The position numbers were made by a program, and so were the translations under genes. The notes under the pieces were generated by a model, which made no database searches, was not told the DNA's origin, and saw only the letters and a program-made list of their open reading frames with translations. Positions 38,068 to 46,250 of a stretch of 64,000 bases of DNA are shown here, piece by piece. Every line of letters starts with the position of its first letter. The first letter of the stretch is position 1. Where the stretch lies: contig NZ_JBBEWC010000009.1 in assembly GCF_037860775.1 (NCBI RefSeq), positions 124,001 to 188,000 on the forward strand, in the 5' to 3' direction. Source of the DNA: Emticicia soli. GTDB taxonomy: Bacteria; Bacteroidota; Bacteroidia; Cytophagales; Spirosomataceae.

Positions 38068-38143
38068 CAGAGGGAATAGAGCATGGGGCAGAGATTCTAT
38101 TCCTTCCCCATGCCCTTAGCCCTCTGCCAAAAGCTAATTAATT
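38068..38143 (+). repeat. Class B intergenic inverted repeat, copy 7
   Basis: The 76-bp spacer contains GCATGGGG and CCCCATGC as exact 8-bp arms around a 20-nt loop, with GGGCAGAG-like and CCCTCTGCC modules outside. It begins CAGAGGGAATAG after the TAG stop and ends AAAGCTAATTAATT before the ATG of gene 16. Confidence 0.85.
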
Positions 38144-40567
38144 ATGATACGCAATTATTTAAAAATCGCTTGGCGAAATTTGCTAAAAAACAAAACTTTT
38201 TCATTTATCAATATCTTTGGCTTGGCTATAGGCTTTTGCGGCTTTATGCTTATTGGCTTATATGTGTTAGACGAGCTCAGCTATGATCGATTCAATGAAA
38301 AAGCTGATAGAATTTATCGTCTTGATGCTGACATCAGATTCGGAGGAACTGATTTGAAATTAGCATCAGCTGCCGACCCTACAGGTGCAGTATTGAAAAA
38401 AGACTATCCAGAAGTAGAGCAATATGTAAGATTCTATGGTAGCGAAGGGCCTAAATTTGTTAAAAAAGGCAGTGAGTATATCAGAGAAAGTAACGTAATA
38501 TATGCCGATTCTACATTGTTTGATGTATTTACCTTGCCGGTTATTGCGGGCAATCCTAAAACGGCATTAGACAAACCAAATACAGTAGTAATAAGCGAGT
38601 CGGCTGCCAGAAAATATTTTGGTACTACCGATGCTTTAGGTAAAAGCCTAGAAGTAGGTATTGAAGATAAAACACAATATAATGTTACAGCTGTAATTAA
38701 AGATATGCCCGAAAACGCACATTTTCATTTTGATATGCTGTTTTCGATGGATAATGTGAAGTATGAATTCGGGAATTTCCTGAGCCATAATTTCAATACT
38801 TACATTGTGCTGAAAGAAGGTACCGATTATAAAGCCTTTGAAAAGAAACTAGAGAGCATGGTAGTAAAATATGTACTACCACAAGCAAAGGAGTTTTTGA
38901 ATGTAGAAAGCATGGAGGAGTTCAGAAAGTCTGGTAATAAACTGGATTACTTTTTAATGCCACTGACCGATATTCATCTTAAGTCAGATAAGATGTCTGA
39001 ATTGGGTACTAATAGCAATATTCAATATGTGTATATATTCTCGGCGGTTGCGCTCTTTGTATTGTTGCTGGCTTGTATCAACTTCATGAATCTATCAACT
39101 GCCCGTTCAGCTAATAGAGCCAAAGAGGTAGGTATTCGCAAAGTATTAGGTACAGGAAAAGGCACGCTAATGAGTCAGTTTATTGCTGAATCTTCTCTGG
39201 TGAGCTATCTATCTTTCTTTTTTGCTTTGTTGTTAACTTGGCTTATTCTGCCCTATTTTAACGAAGTAGCCGCTAAATCTTTTTCGTTTGGTTCTCTACT
39301 GACACCGCAGGCACTTCCTTTTCTTGTGCTATTGCCTATTGTGGTAGGTGTGTTGGCGGGCTATTATCCGGCATTTTTCCTTTCTTCATTTAAGCCAATT
39401 GTAGTGCTTAAAAGCAAAATGAACGCCGGTAAGCAGCGCAGTAGCTTCCGTAATGTATTAGTTACGTTTCAGTTTTTTGCTTCTATTTTTTTGGTTATCA
39501 GTACCATTATTGTTTATCGACAACTAAATTATATCCAGACCAAAAATGTAGGCTTTAAGAAAGACCAGGTTTTGGTTATTAACGGAACCGGAGCACTAAG
39601 AAACAACAACGAAGTCTTTAAAAACGAAATATTAAAGTTGGCAGGTGTAAAAAGTGGCGCTTCTGCAGGCTTTCTGCCTGTTTCTAATTCGTCACGTACC
39701 GACCACACTTTTTCTAGAGAAGCTACTATAACAGCCAAAAGCGGCTTTAGCATGCAGATATGGAATGTTGATTATGACTATATACCAACTCTAGGGATGG
39801 AGTTGCTGAAAGGCCGAAACTTCTCTAAAGCCTTTGGTACAGATTCTAATGGTATTATCATTAACGAAATGGCCGCCAAAGTTTTAGGGTATGACGACCC
39901 AATCGGTAAGAGAATTTATTCTACACTAGATGACAGAGGCTCTTATGAAATTGTAGGCGTAGTAAAGAATTTCCATTACGAATCTTTACGTCAGACAGTT
40001 GCGCCATTAGCCATGCGATTAGGGACAAGCAATTGGGCACAGGCTTTCAAGGTAAATACTGATGATATGCCGAGATTAGTAAAGAAAGTAGAGCAAAAAT
40101 GGAAAGCAATTGCGCCTGAAATGCCTTTTAGCTATAGCTTTTTGGATGAAAGATTCGATGAAATGTATCGGGCCGAACAGAGAGTTGGTAAAGTAGCCAT
40201 CACTTTTGCTATTCTGACTATAATCATTGCTTGTTTGGGCTTATTTGGCTTGGTAACATACATGGCCGAGCAACGCACCAAGGAAGTAGGCATCAGAAAA
40301 GTACTAGGCGCATCGGTATTCAGCATTACTACGCTTTTAACCAAAGATTTTATAAAACTGGTGGTGTTGGCTTTAGTAATTGCCAGCCCGATAGCTTATT
40401 TATTAATGAATATGTGGCTATCTGATTTCACGTATCGAATCGAAATAGAGTGGTGGATATTTGTACTGGCAGGTTTTATAGCTATTGCTATTGCCATACT
40501 CACAGTAAGTTATCAGGCTATTAAATCAGCCTTGATGAATCCAGTAAAGTCATTAAAGTCAGAGTAG
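38144..40567 (+). CDS. FtsX/MacB-type ABC transporter permease, array gene 16 (last of the array)
   Basis: The 807-residue protein starts MIRNYLKIAWRNLLKNK. Helix 1 contains IGFCGFMLIGLYVLDELSYD. FtsX loop one is RAKEVGIRKVLGTG near 324. Loop two is RTKEVGIRKVLGAS near 709, with the normal AEQ before it. In the C-terminal helix AIKSALMNPV replaces the more usual AI(K/R)AALVNPV. It ends NPVKSLKSE with TAG. Unlike the other TAG-ending members it is followed not by a class B spacer but by AT-rich sequence and a hairpin overlapping the convergent DUF1801 gene, which marks the end of the array. Confidence 0.95.
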   Translation: MIRNYLKIAWRNLLKNKTFSFINIFGLAIGFCGFMLIGLYVLDELSYDRFNEKADRIYRLDADIRFGGTDLKLASAADPTGAVLKKDYPEVEQYVRFYGSEGPKFVKKGSEYIRESNVIYADSTLFDVFTLPVIAGNPKTALDKPNTVVISESAARKYFGTTDALGKSLEVGIEDKTQYNVTAVIKDMPENAHFHFDMLFSMDNVKYEFGNFLSHNFNTYIVLKEGTDYKAFEKKLESMVVKYVLPQAKEFLNVESMEEFRKSGNKLDYFLMPLTDIHLKSDKMSELGTNSNIQYVYIFSAVALFVLLLACINFMNLSTARSANRAKEVGIRKVLGTGKGTLMSQFIAESSLVSYLSFFFALLLTWLILPYFNEVAAKSFSFGSLLTPQALPFLVLLPIVVGVLAGYYPAFFLSSFKPIVVLKSKMNAGKQRSSFRNVLVTFQFFASIFLVISTIIVYRQLNYIQTKNVGFKKDQVLVINGTGALRNNNEVFKNEILKLAGVKSGASAGFLPVSNSSRTDHTFSREATITAKSGFSMQIWNVDYDYIPTLGMELLKGRNFSKAFGTDSNGIIINEMAAKVLGYDDPIGKRIYSTLDDRGSYEIVGVVKNFHYESLRQTVAPLAMRLGTSNWAQAFKVNTDDMPRLVKKVEQKWKAIAPEMPFSYSFLDERFDEMYRAEQRVGKVAITFAILTIIIACLGLFGLVTYMAEQRTKEVGIRKVLGASVFSITTLLTKDFIKLVVLALVIASPIAYLLMNMWLSDFTYRIEIEWWIFVLAGFIAIAIAILTVSYQAIKSALMNPVKSLKSE

Positions 40568-40596
40568 AAAATAAATAAATTAATAGAATTGAGTAG

Positions 40597-40623
40597 AATT
40601 AGGGGCTGTTTCGGCCCCTAAAT
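40597..40623. terminator. Hairpin between convergent genes, weak terminator
   Basis: TTAGGGGC (40599-40606) pairs with GCCCCTAA (40614-40621) around a 7-nt loop. It overlaps the last codons and stop of the reverse DUF1801 gene and follows permease gene 16 by 30 nt. U-tracts are poor on both sides, so termination would be partial or factor-assisted. Confidence 0.45.
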
Positions 40624-40973
40624 TGTATCATTGTCTTAAAAAGCCGTTCAAGAGTTTCAATCGGAATATCAGTTGTTGGGTCAATCAGTAAAATCTTCAT
40701 TCTTGTTCTATTTTCTGCTATCAACTCAACATCATTAATCTTATTACCGTCTACAATACCAATATAAGGCTGATGAATGCCGTTGATAGTGTATTTCTTA
40801 TGTCTCCACAAATAACAAAACATTTTGCCTTTGTAGTAGTAAACAGGCATTTTGTATTTCCAAGCTTCAGTAATAGCCGGAGATTGTTTCAGAATATAAG
40901 TTCTCAAAAAAAGCAGACAACTTTTTATGGGTTCTTCCTGTTGTTCAAAATAAGTATCTATCGGGCTTAACAT
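40599..40973 (-). CDS. DUF1801 (YdhG-like) protein
   Basis: The 124-residue cytoplasmic protein has the features of the DUF1801 family: an N-terminal helical region (IDTYFEQQEEPIKSCLLFLR), the central WKYKMPVYYYKGKMFCYLW stretch, then QPYIGIVDG, and a C-terminal helix (IETLERLFKTMIQF). The biochemical function of the family is not established. It is the third gene of a reverse operon: the upstream GyrI-like gene ends 2 nt before its start, and a YafY-type regulator precedes that. A role in a ligand-responsive stress or detoxification module is possible but inferred only from these neighbours. Confidence 0.85.
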   Translation of the reverse strand: MLSPIDTYFEQQEEPIKSCLLFLRTYILKQSPAITEAWKYKMPVYYYKGKMFCYLWRHKKYTINGIHQPYIGIVDGNKINDVELIAENRTRMKILLIDPTTDIPIETLERLFKTMIQFRGRNSP

Positions 40974-40975
40974 TG

Positions 40976-41434
40976 CTATTTAATGGCGATTAATATGTCT
41001 ATTTCTGCATTGGCAGGGTCTTGGGCTTTTTCACCATAGACTTCAATATCGGCTGTATAAGCTCTATCTAAATCAGTGCTCCATATTTCTCCCCATTTTT
41101 GGCCTACAATACCCTCATTAATGTTGCCTTTTACGGTAAAAGTGGTATAAGTAGCACCATCGATTGTTCTGCCTACCAGTGCATCAGGGATATTTTCAAG
41201 GCTGCTTACTTTGCAACCTAGCAAGGTAGTGTAAGGTTTAGTATAGTCTTTTTCGTAGTCGGTATAAATGCAATAAATAGAATTATCTACTTTATTTGGA
41301 ATTGAGGCCAGTACGTTTTCTGTAAAAAATCTTGTCCATAATGCCGAAATATCTTGCATGGCTTGTTGGTTTTCGTTAGTTGTTCTGATGCTTAAGCCTA
41401 TAAAGGCAAAAGGAGGATTCTGAATAAGTATCAT
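40976..41434 (-). CDS. GyrI-like / AraC effector-binding domain protein
   Basis: The 152-residue stand-alone protein has the SOUL/GyrI-like fold signature: an N-terminal strand (PPFAFIGLSIRTTN), a helical segment (DISALWTRFFTENV), a central IYCIYTDYEKDYTKPYTTLL strand pair, and the C-terminal half (YTTFTVKGNINEGIVGQKWG, then DIEVYG and a terminal acidic strand). Such domains bind small amphipathic ligands, and some relatives hydrolyse or sequester compounds. There is no DNA-binding domain, so ligand sensing or sequestration is more likely than direct regulation. It sits between a YafY-type regulator (42 nt upstream) and the DUF1801 gene (2 nt downstream), probably in one transcript. Confidence 0.85.
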   Translation of the reverse strand: MILIQNPPFAFIGLSIRTTNENQQAMQDISALWTRFFTENVLASIPNKVDNSIYCIYTDYEKDYTKPYTTLLGCKVSSLENIPDALVGRTIDGATYTTFTVKGNINEGIVGQKWGEIWSTDLDRAYTADIEVYGEKAQDPANAEIDILIAIK

Positions 41435-41476
41435 AATTTCTGCTTTTGATGTTTGATAAGCAAAAATAGGTAGCTG

Positions 41477-42205
41477 CTAAGACAGCGGTATGTCAGGGGT
41501 GCCAAAGTATTTTTTTCTCATCGATTCAAAAAACTCTAATAGTGTCATGTTCTGCGGTTCAAAAGTTTCTGAGAGTGTTTCTAAACTCTGTATACGGTCG
41601 AGGCGAAACGAACGGTTTTCTTTTCTTAGGCGGCAATAGGCAATCAATACCCAGTTTTCTTGGGTATTATATAGTGCAAAAGGTTCAATTACCCTTTCAG
41701 AATTAATATCTTCTTGCGATACATAAGCAATACGTACAGCAGTAAAATTAGTAATTGCCAACTGAATAATAGATAAATAATGACTGCTTGAGTTTTGGCT
41801 GGCATTGTTTCTATACACAATTCTTTCGGCCAGTATACGGGCTTTTTCTTTGGTGTTTGAGCGTAACACCGCCTTTACTTTGATGAGCGCATCCTGATAG
41901 TTTTTAATGAAAGAAGTGTCGCTATTCTTTAACACCAGTTGTTCGGCAGTAATCAGCGCGTTGGCTTCTGTTTCGGTAAACATAACGGGTGCAAGAGCAA
42001 AGCCTTCAACCAGCGAATAGCCTTTGCCTTCTTCGGTACAGATAGGAATACCCGATAACTCCAATGCCCTGATGTCTCTATAAATTGTTCGTATGCTTAC
42101 GCCAAATTTCTTAGCCAATTCGGTGGAGGTAACCAGTCTTTTGGTTTGCAGAAAAGTAATGATGGCAGTAAGCCTCGAAAGCCTCGGCGTTTCGTTATCT
42201 GTCAT
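41477..42205 (-). CDS. YafY-type HTH and WYL-domain transcriptional regulator
   Basis: The protein is 242 residues from the chosen ATG (MTDNETPRLSRL), which matches the usual start of YafY proteins; a start 36 bases upstream would add MSIFDVSTQDRN. Residues about 5-65 form an HTH_11/DeoR-type winged helix (LVTSTELAKKFGVSIRTIYR, then DIRALELSGIPI and GYSLVEGF). The middle is helical. The C-terminal half is a WYL domain (FALYNTQENWVLIAYCRLRK, then FRLDRIQSL), a ligand- or nucleotide-sensing module in this family. It heads a reverse operon with the GyrI-like and DUF1801 genes, which suggests local control. The divergent gene is the large ThuA/dehydrogenase gene. Confidence 0.88.
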   Translation of the reverse strand: MTDNETPRLSRLTAIITFLQTKRLVTSTELAKKFGVSIRTIYRDIRALELSGIPICTEEGKGYSLVEGFALAPVMFTETEANALITAEQLVLKNSDTSFIKNYQDALIKVKAVLRSNTKEKARILAERIVYRNNASQNSSSHYLSIIQLAITNFTAVRIAYVSQEDINSERVIEPFALYNTQENWVLIAYCRLRKENRSFRLDRIQSLETLSETFEPQNMTLLEFFESMRKKYFGTPDIPLS

Positions 42206-42416
42206 ATTTCTATCTTGTGTTGATACATCAAAAATACTCAAAAAGTATTTTCCGGTTCCGAAATCTTTCGGCCTTTGTGCTTAATAAATGAACTAATAGT
42301 AAAAGAAAATATAAGTAAAATTTACACTCAGTAGTTTTTTATGGGGTGTTTATGCTTTTTCATCGCTAAATTATTCTGAATTATCTTAAAATACTGCAAT
42401 TGCGGTCTTAAATACT

Positions 42417-42424
42417 TATATTTG
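42417..42424 (+). promoter_or_regulatory. Bacteroidota-type -7 element for the ThuA/dehydrogenase gene
   Basis: TATATTTG fits the TAnnTTTG -7 consensus of Bacteroidota and lies 27 nt before the ATG at 42451, in the 245-bp divergent region. No well-spaced TTTG -33 element is visible, so the assignment rests on the -7 alone. Confidence 0.45.
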
Positions 42425-42450
42425 AGTTCAATCTATTTAACCTCATAATT

Positions 42451-45400
42451 ATGAAACAACCTGCTAAAAGATTCTCTTTCAGCATATGGGTACTCTGTAC
42501 CCTATTTGCGATTATTTATCACGACGTTTCTGCCCAGCAAAAGAAAGTGCTGGTTTTCTCTAAAACAAAAGGCTGGCGACATTCGAGCATTCCTTTCGGC
42601 AAAGAAGCCATTAAGAAACTTGGTCAAGAAAACAATTTTGGTGTTGATATATCAGAAAACTCTGATGATTTCAACGACCAAAACCTTAAACAGTACAGCG
42701 CAGTTATTTTCAATTCTACCACAGGCAATGTGCTTAATAACGAACAACAGGCCGCTTTTGAAAGATATATTCAGGCCGGGGGCGGCTTTGTGGGGATACA
42801 TGCTGCTGCCGATACCGAATACGAATGGCCTTGGTACGGACAATTGGTAGGAGCGTATTTTGAGAGCCACCCCAATAACTCAAACGTAAGAAAAGCAACG
42901 GTACTTGTAACAGATAAAACGCATATCTCAACAAGCCATTTGCCTGACTCATGGGAGCGAACTGACGAATGGTATAACTATAAATCTATCTACAGAAACA
43001 TAAAACCATTAGCTTATCTTGACGAAAGTACTTACGACGGCGGCACTAACGGTGGCAATCACCCAATTGCTTGGTACCATGAATTTGATGGCGGGCGTTC
43101 GTTTTTTACGGGCGGTGGGCATGCTGACGAGAGTTTTTCTGAGCCTTTGTTTTTAAAACATCTGTTAGGCGGTATTAATTATGCAATGGGCAGCGGCAAG
43201 GCATTAGATTATTCAAAGGCTTACTCGGTAACAATGCCGGAAGAAAACAGGTTTGAAAAAACTGTATTGGTGAATGATCTGAATAACCCTATGGAGTTGG
43301 CGGTGTCGAATAACGGAAAGGTGTATTTCACAGAGCTAGCAGGAAACTTGTCGGTTTTTGATACTAAAACCAATAAGTTCAAGTTAATTCATCGTTTTCC
43401 GGTGGTGATGAAAGGCGGAACCGGAGTAATAGGCATTACCCTTGACCCTGATTTTGATACTAACCGTTGGTTTTACCTGTATTATTCGCCACCGATTGAA
43501 GGAGAGCCAATCTATTTTAATTTGTCAAGATTTACGCTTTCAGCAAAAGATGAAATTGATTTAGCTTCTGAAAAAATTCTATTAAGAGTGCCTGTGCAAA
43601 TCAATAGTGGCTCACATCATGGCGGCTCACTGGCTTTTGATAAAGACCGTAATCTGGTTTTATCTACAGGTGATGGTACAACACCATTCCCGTCTAATGG
43701 TTATGCACCAATTGACGAGCGTAGCGGTGCAGAATATTATCCGATGGATGCCCAGCGGTCGGCTGCTAATACCAATGATTTTAAAGGTAAAATCTTGCGG
43801 ATTCATCCACAACCAGATGGTACTTATACAATTCCAAAAGGCAATATGTTTGCAATTGGGCAGGACAAAACCCTGCCCGAAATCTTTGCTATGGGTTGCC
43901 GCAATCCTTACCGAATTGCTATTAATCCAGAAACAGGTACTATTTATTGGGGAGAAATTGGCCCTGATGCAGGAGAAGACAGCCCAAGAGGCCCAAGAGG
44001 ATACGATGAATTTAATCAGGCCAAAAAGCCAGGTAATTTCGGCTGGCCGTATTTTGTAGGTAATAACTACGCTTATTCTGAATGGGACTTTGAAACAGGA
44101 AAGCCCGGGCCGAACTATGACCCTAAAAAGCCGATAAATAATTCGCCAAACAATACGGGTCTAAAAGAATTGCCTGCGGCTACTCCGCCTATGTTATGGT
44201 ATCCTTATGCCTTATCGCCAGATTTCCCAGAGTTAGGTACGGGTGGGCGTAGTGCTATGGCTGGTGAGTTTTATACCTATAACGAAGCCTCTACTACCAA
44301 AAACAAAATTCCAAAATATTATGACGGGGCTTTGTTTATCTTCGACTGGATGCGCAACTGGATGCTGGCAACAAGATTTGATAAAAACGAAAACTATGTA
44401 AAAACCGAGCCTTTTATGCCAACCAAAGGCGATTTCAGACGCCCGATTGATTTGGCTTTCAGCAAAGACGGTATCATGTATGTACTTGAATATGGCTCGG
44501 TATACGGTGCCGATAACACCGATGCTCGTTTGGTAAAAATTGAGTATAACTACGATAACAGAGCACCACAGGCCATAGCAAGCATTGTAGATACCGTAAT
44601 GGCTGTTAAAAAGCAAAGAGAATCTTTTATTACGTCTGAAACGAGAGATATGCCGCAGTATAAAGAATGGGCAGGCAAAGCACCTTTAAAATTGCGTTTT
44701 TCGGGTAGGGGAGTAGATTTAGATTTTGATGATAAACTAACTTATGAGTGGTATATCAATGGTACAAAACAAGAGGCCGATAAACCAATGTACACGCATA
44801 CTTTCACCAAAAACGGTAATTATAAAGTTGTATTCTTAACCCGAGATGCAGCAGGAAAAACAGGCACCGATACCCTGAAAGTAAGAGTAGGCAATGCTGT
44901 TCCGGTTGTGGCTATCAATGCCAAGAAAAACAAGACTTTCTATTGGGATAATGAGCCTTTTGAATATAGCGTATCGGTAAATGATGCAGAAGACAAAGTA
45001 ATTAATGCTAAAAAGCGTAAAATAGAGTATAATTACTATCCGAATCCATACCAACCTGTTTCAGGAGCTAAATCAGATTCTAAGGTTGAGGTAGGTTCGT
45101 TAGGTAAAACATTGGTAGATGCCAGCGATTGTAAAGCTTGCCATACCGTTGATAAAACCTCGGTAGGGCCGTCGTTCTTAGCTATTTCTAAAAAGTATGG
45201 CAGCGGTGATAATAAAACTATCAAAACTCTATCGAAGAAAATAATTGATGGCGGTGGTGGTAGCTGGGGCAATGTTCATGTAATGAGTGCCCACCCGCAA
45301 TTATCTCCACAAGATGCCGACGAAATGGTGAAGTATATTCTGGCTATTAATGACCCTAACAAAAACTTTAAACCAATTGCCGTAAAGGGTAGTATTCCGT

Positions 45401-45888
45401 TGAAAGAACACCTGGAAAACAAAACAACAGGTTATTATACAATTAAAGCAAGCTATGTAGATAATCCGGTAGCAAGTGCTAAATCTGAAAAAGGAGAGGA
45501 CATTACTCGTTTGCGGTATCATCAATTAAGAGCAATGGACGCTGACCGCCACCCAGGCTTTACGTTCGATTGGGGCGAACTACGCCAAGGAGCATCAAAA
45601 GCGTATCTGGTATTTAAAAATATAGATTTAACTAATATTAAAACCATTAGTTTTGAGTATGCATCAATGGATAAATCGGGTGTGATAGAAGTACGGGAAA
45701 ACTCGGTAGCCGGGCCAATTATTGCCAGAACTACCTTTACACCAACCGAAGGCTGGGGTAAAATGAAATGGGTAGAAAGCAAATTAGATAAGCCAGTAGA
45801 AGGTTTCCGTGATTTATATATTGTGGCAGTGAAACCAGATAAACCAAGCGATAACCTTATTAAGTTTAAAACCCTTAAATTTGACTAA
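42451..45888 (+). CDS. Secreted ThuA - PQQ-type sugar dehydrogenase - PKD - cytochrome c fusion
   Basis: The 1145-residue exported protein has a signal peptide of about 30 residues (ending VSA-QQ). Residues 33-250 are a ThuA-like domain (VLVFSKTKGWRHSSIPFGKE and GGGFVGIHAAADTEYEWPWY). Residues about 265-705 form a six-bladed PQQ-dependent glucose/sorbosone dehydrogenase-like domain (GTGVIGITLDPDF, SGSHHGGSLAFD, AMGCRNPYRIAI). A PKD-like domain follows near 745-820. A class I cytochrome c domain spans about 880-970, with heme motif C894-K-A-C897-H898 and a candidate axial Met in NVHVMSAHPQ. A CBM6-like beta-sandwich ends the protein. Electrons from sugar oxidation could pass to the attached heme; that is inferred. 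A Dabb gene follows 13 nt downstream. Confidence 0.9.
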   Translation: MKQPAKRFSFSIWVLCTLFAIIYHDVSAQQKKVLVFSKTKGWRHSSIPFGKEAIKKLGQENNFGVDISENSDDFNDQNLKQYSAVIFNSTTGNVLNNEQQAAFERYIQAGGGFVGIHAAADTEYEWPWYGQLVGAYFESHPNNSNVRKATVLVTDKTHISTSHLPDSWERTDEWYNYKSIYRNIKPLAYLDESTYDGGTNGGNHPIAWYHEFDGGRSFFTGGGHADESFSEPLFLKHLLGGINYAMGSGKALDYSKAYSVTMPEENRFEKTVLVNDLNNPMELAVSNNGKVYFTELAGNLSVFDTKTNKFKLIHRFPVVMKGGTGVIGITLDPDFDTNRWFYLYYSPPIEGEPIYFNLSRFTLSAKDEIDLASEKILLRVPVQINSGSHHGGSLAFDKDRNLVLSTGDGTTPFPSNGYAPIDERSGAEYYPMDAQRSAANTNDFKGKILRIHPQPDGTYTIPKGNMFAIGQDKTLPEIFAMGCRNPYRIAINPETGTIYWGEIGPDAGEDSPRGPRGYDEFNQAKKPGNFGWPYFVGNNYAYSEWDFETGKPGPNYDPKKPINNSPNNTGLKELPAATPPMLWYPYALSPDFPELGTGGRSAMAGEFYTYNEASTTKNKIPKYYDGALFIFDWMRNWMLATRFDKNENYVKTEPFMPTKGDFRRPIDLAFSKDGIMYVLEYGSVYGADNTDARLVKIEYNYDNRAPQAIASIVDTVMAVKKQRESFITSETRDMPQYKEWAGKAPLKLRFSGRGVDLDFDDKLTYEWYINGTKQEADKPMYTHTFTKNGNYKVVFLTRDAAGKTGTDTLKVRVGNAVPVVAINAKKNKTFYWDNEPFEYSVSVNDAEDKVINAKKRKIEYNYYPNPYQPVSGAKSDSKVEVGSLGKTLVDASDCKACHTVDKTSVGPSFLAISKKYGSGDNKTIKTLSKKIIDGGGGSWGNVHVMSAHPQLSPQDADEMVKYILAINDPNKNFKPIAVKGSIPLKEHLENKTTGYYTIKASYVDNPVASAKSEKGEDITRLRYHQLRAMDADRHPGFTFDWGELRQGASKAYLVFKNIDLTNIKTISFEYASMDKSGVIEVRENSVAGPIIARTTFTPTEGWGKMKWVESKLDKPVEGFRDLYIVAVKPDKPSDNLIKFKTLKFD

Positions 45889-45901
45889 TAATTGATAAAA
45901 T

Positions 45902-46195
45902 ATGATAAGACACTCAGTAGTTTTTAAATTAAAACACCCGATTGGGTCGGCAGAAGAAAAATTGTTTTTTGATGCCGTAAATAAATTACAATCAATTGAA
46001 GGTGTGCAGAATTTTGTATGTTACAGACAAACAAGTACGCATAATTCGTTTGATTATGGTTTGTTTATGGATTTTGCCGATAAGCAGCTTTACGAAAACT
46101 ATAATAAGCACCCCGAACATGTAGCATTTGTAGAGCAATACTGGCTAGCCAATGTTGAGGGATTTTTAGAATTAGACTACGAGCCTCTGTCTTAG
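45902..46195 (+). CDS. Dabb (stress-responsive A/B barrel) protein
   Basis: The 97-residue protein has the dimeric alpha/beta barrel pattern: an opening IRHSVVFKLKHPIGSAEE, a helix, then GVQNFVCYRQTS, DYGLFMDFADKQLYENYNKH and PEHVAFVEQYWL. Dabb proteins are small cytoplasmic dimers of mostly unknown activity, a few being cyclases or decarboxylases. In Bacteroidota they are often next to sugar-oxidation and ThuA-type genes, as here (13 nt after the dehydrogenase fusion, so probably co-transcribed). A strong terminator follows at once. Confidence 0.88.
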   Translation: MIRHSVVFKLKHPIGSAEEKLFFDAVNKLQSIEGVQNFVCYRQTSTHNSFDYGLFMDFADKQLYENYNKHPEHVAFVEQYWLANVEGFLELDYEPLS

Positions 46196-46202
46196 CCCAT
46201 AA

Positions 46203-46232
46203 AAAAGCCCAAACAGCATTGTTTGGGCTTTT
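46203..46232. terminator. Bidirectional intrinsic terminator
   Basis: AAAAGCCCAAACA (46203-46215) pairs perfectly with TGTTTGGGCTTTT (46220-46232) around loop GCAT. A-rich and T-rich flanks serve both the Dabb gene and the convergent CBM48-like gene. Confidence 0.92.
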
Positions 46233-46250
46233 CAATTTCTTTTTTTGAGA

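Noticed and set aside
2194..38143. CRISPR array or phage-like repeat array
   Set aside because: The repeats are 70-145 bp, differ in sequence, are separated by whole genes of 2.4 kb and have no cas genes nearby.
43607..44059. Forward open frame of 150 codons inside the ThuA/dehydrogenase gene
   Set aside because: It is in another frame of a continuous, motif-rich coding sequence; its composition is not protein-like.
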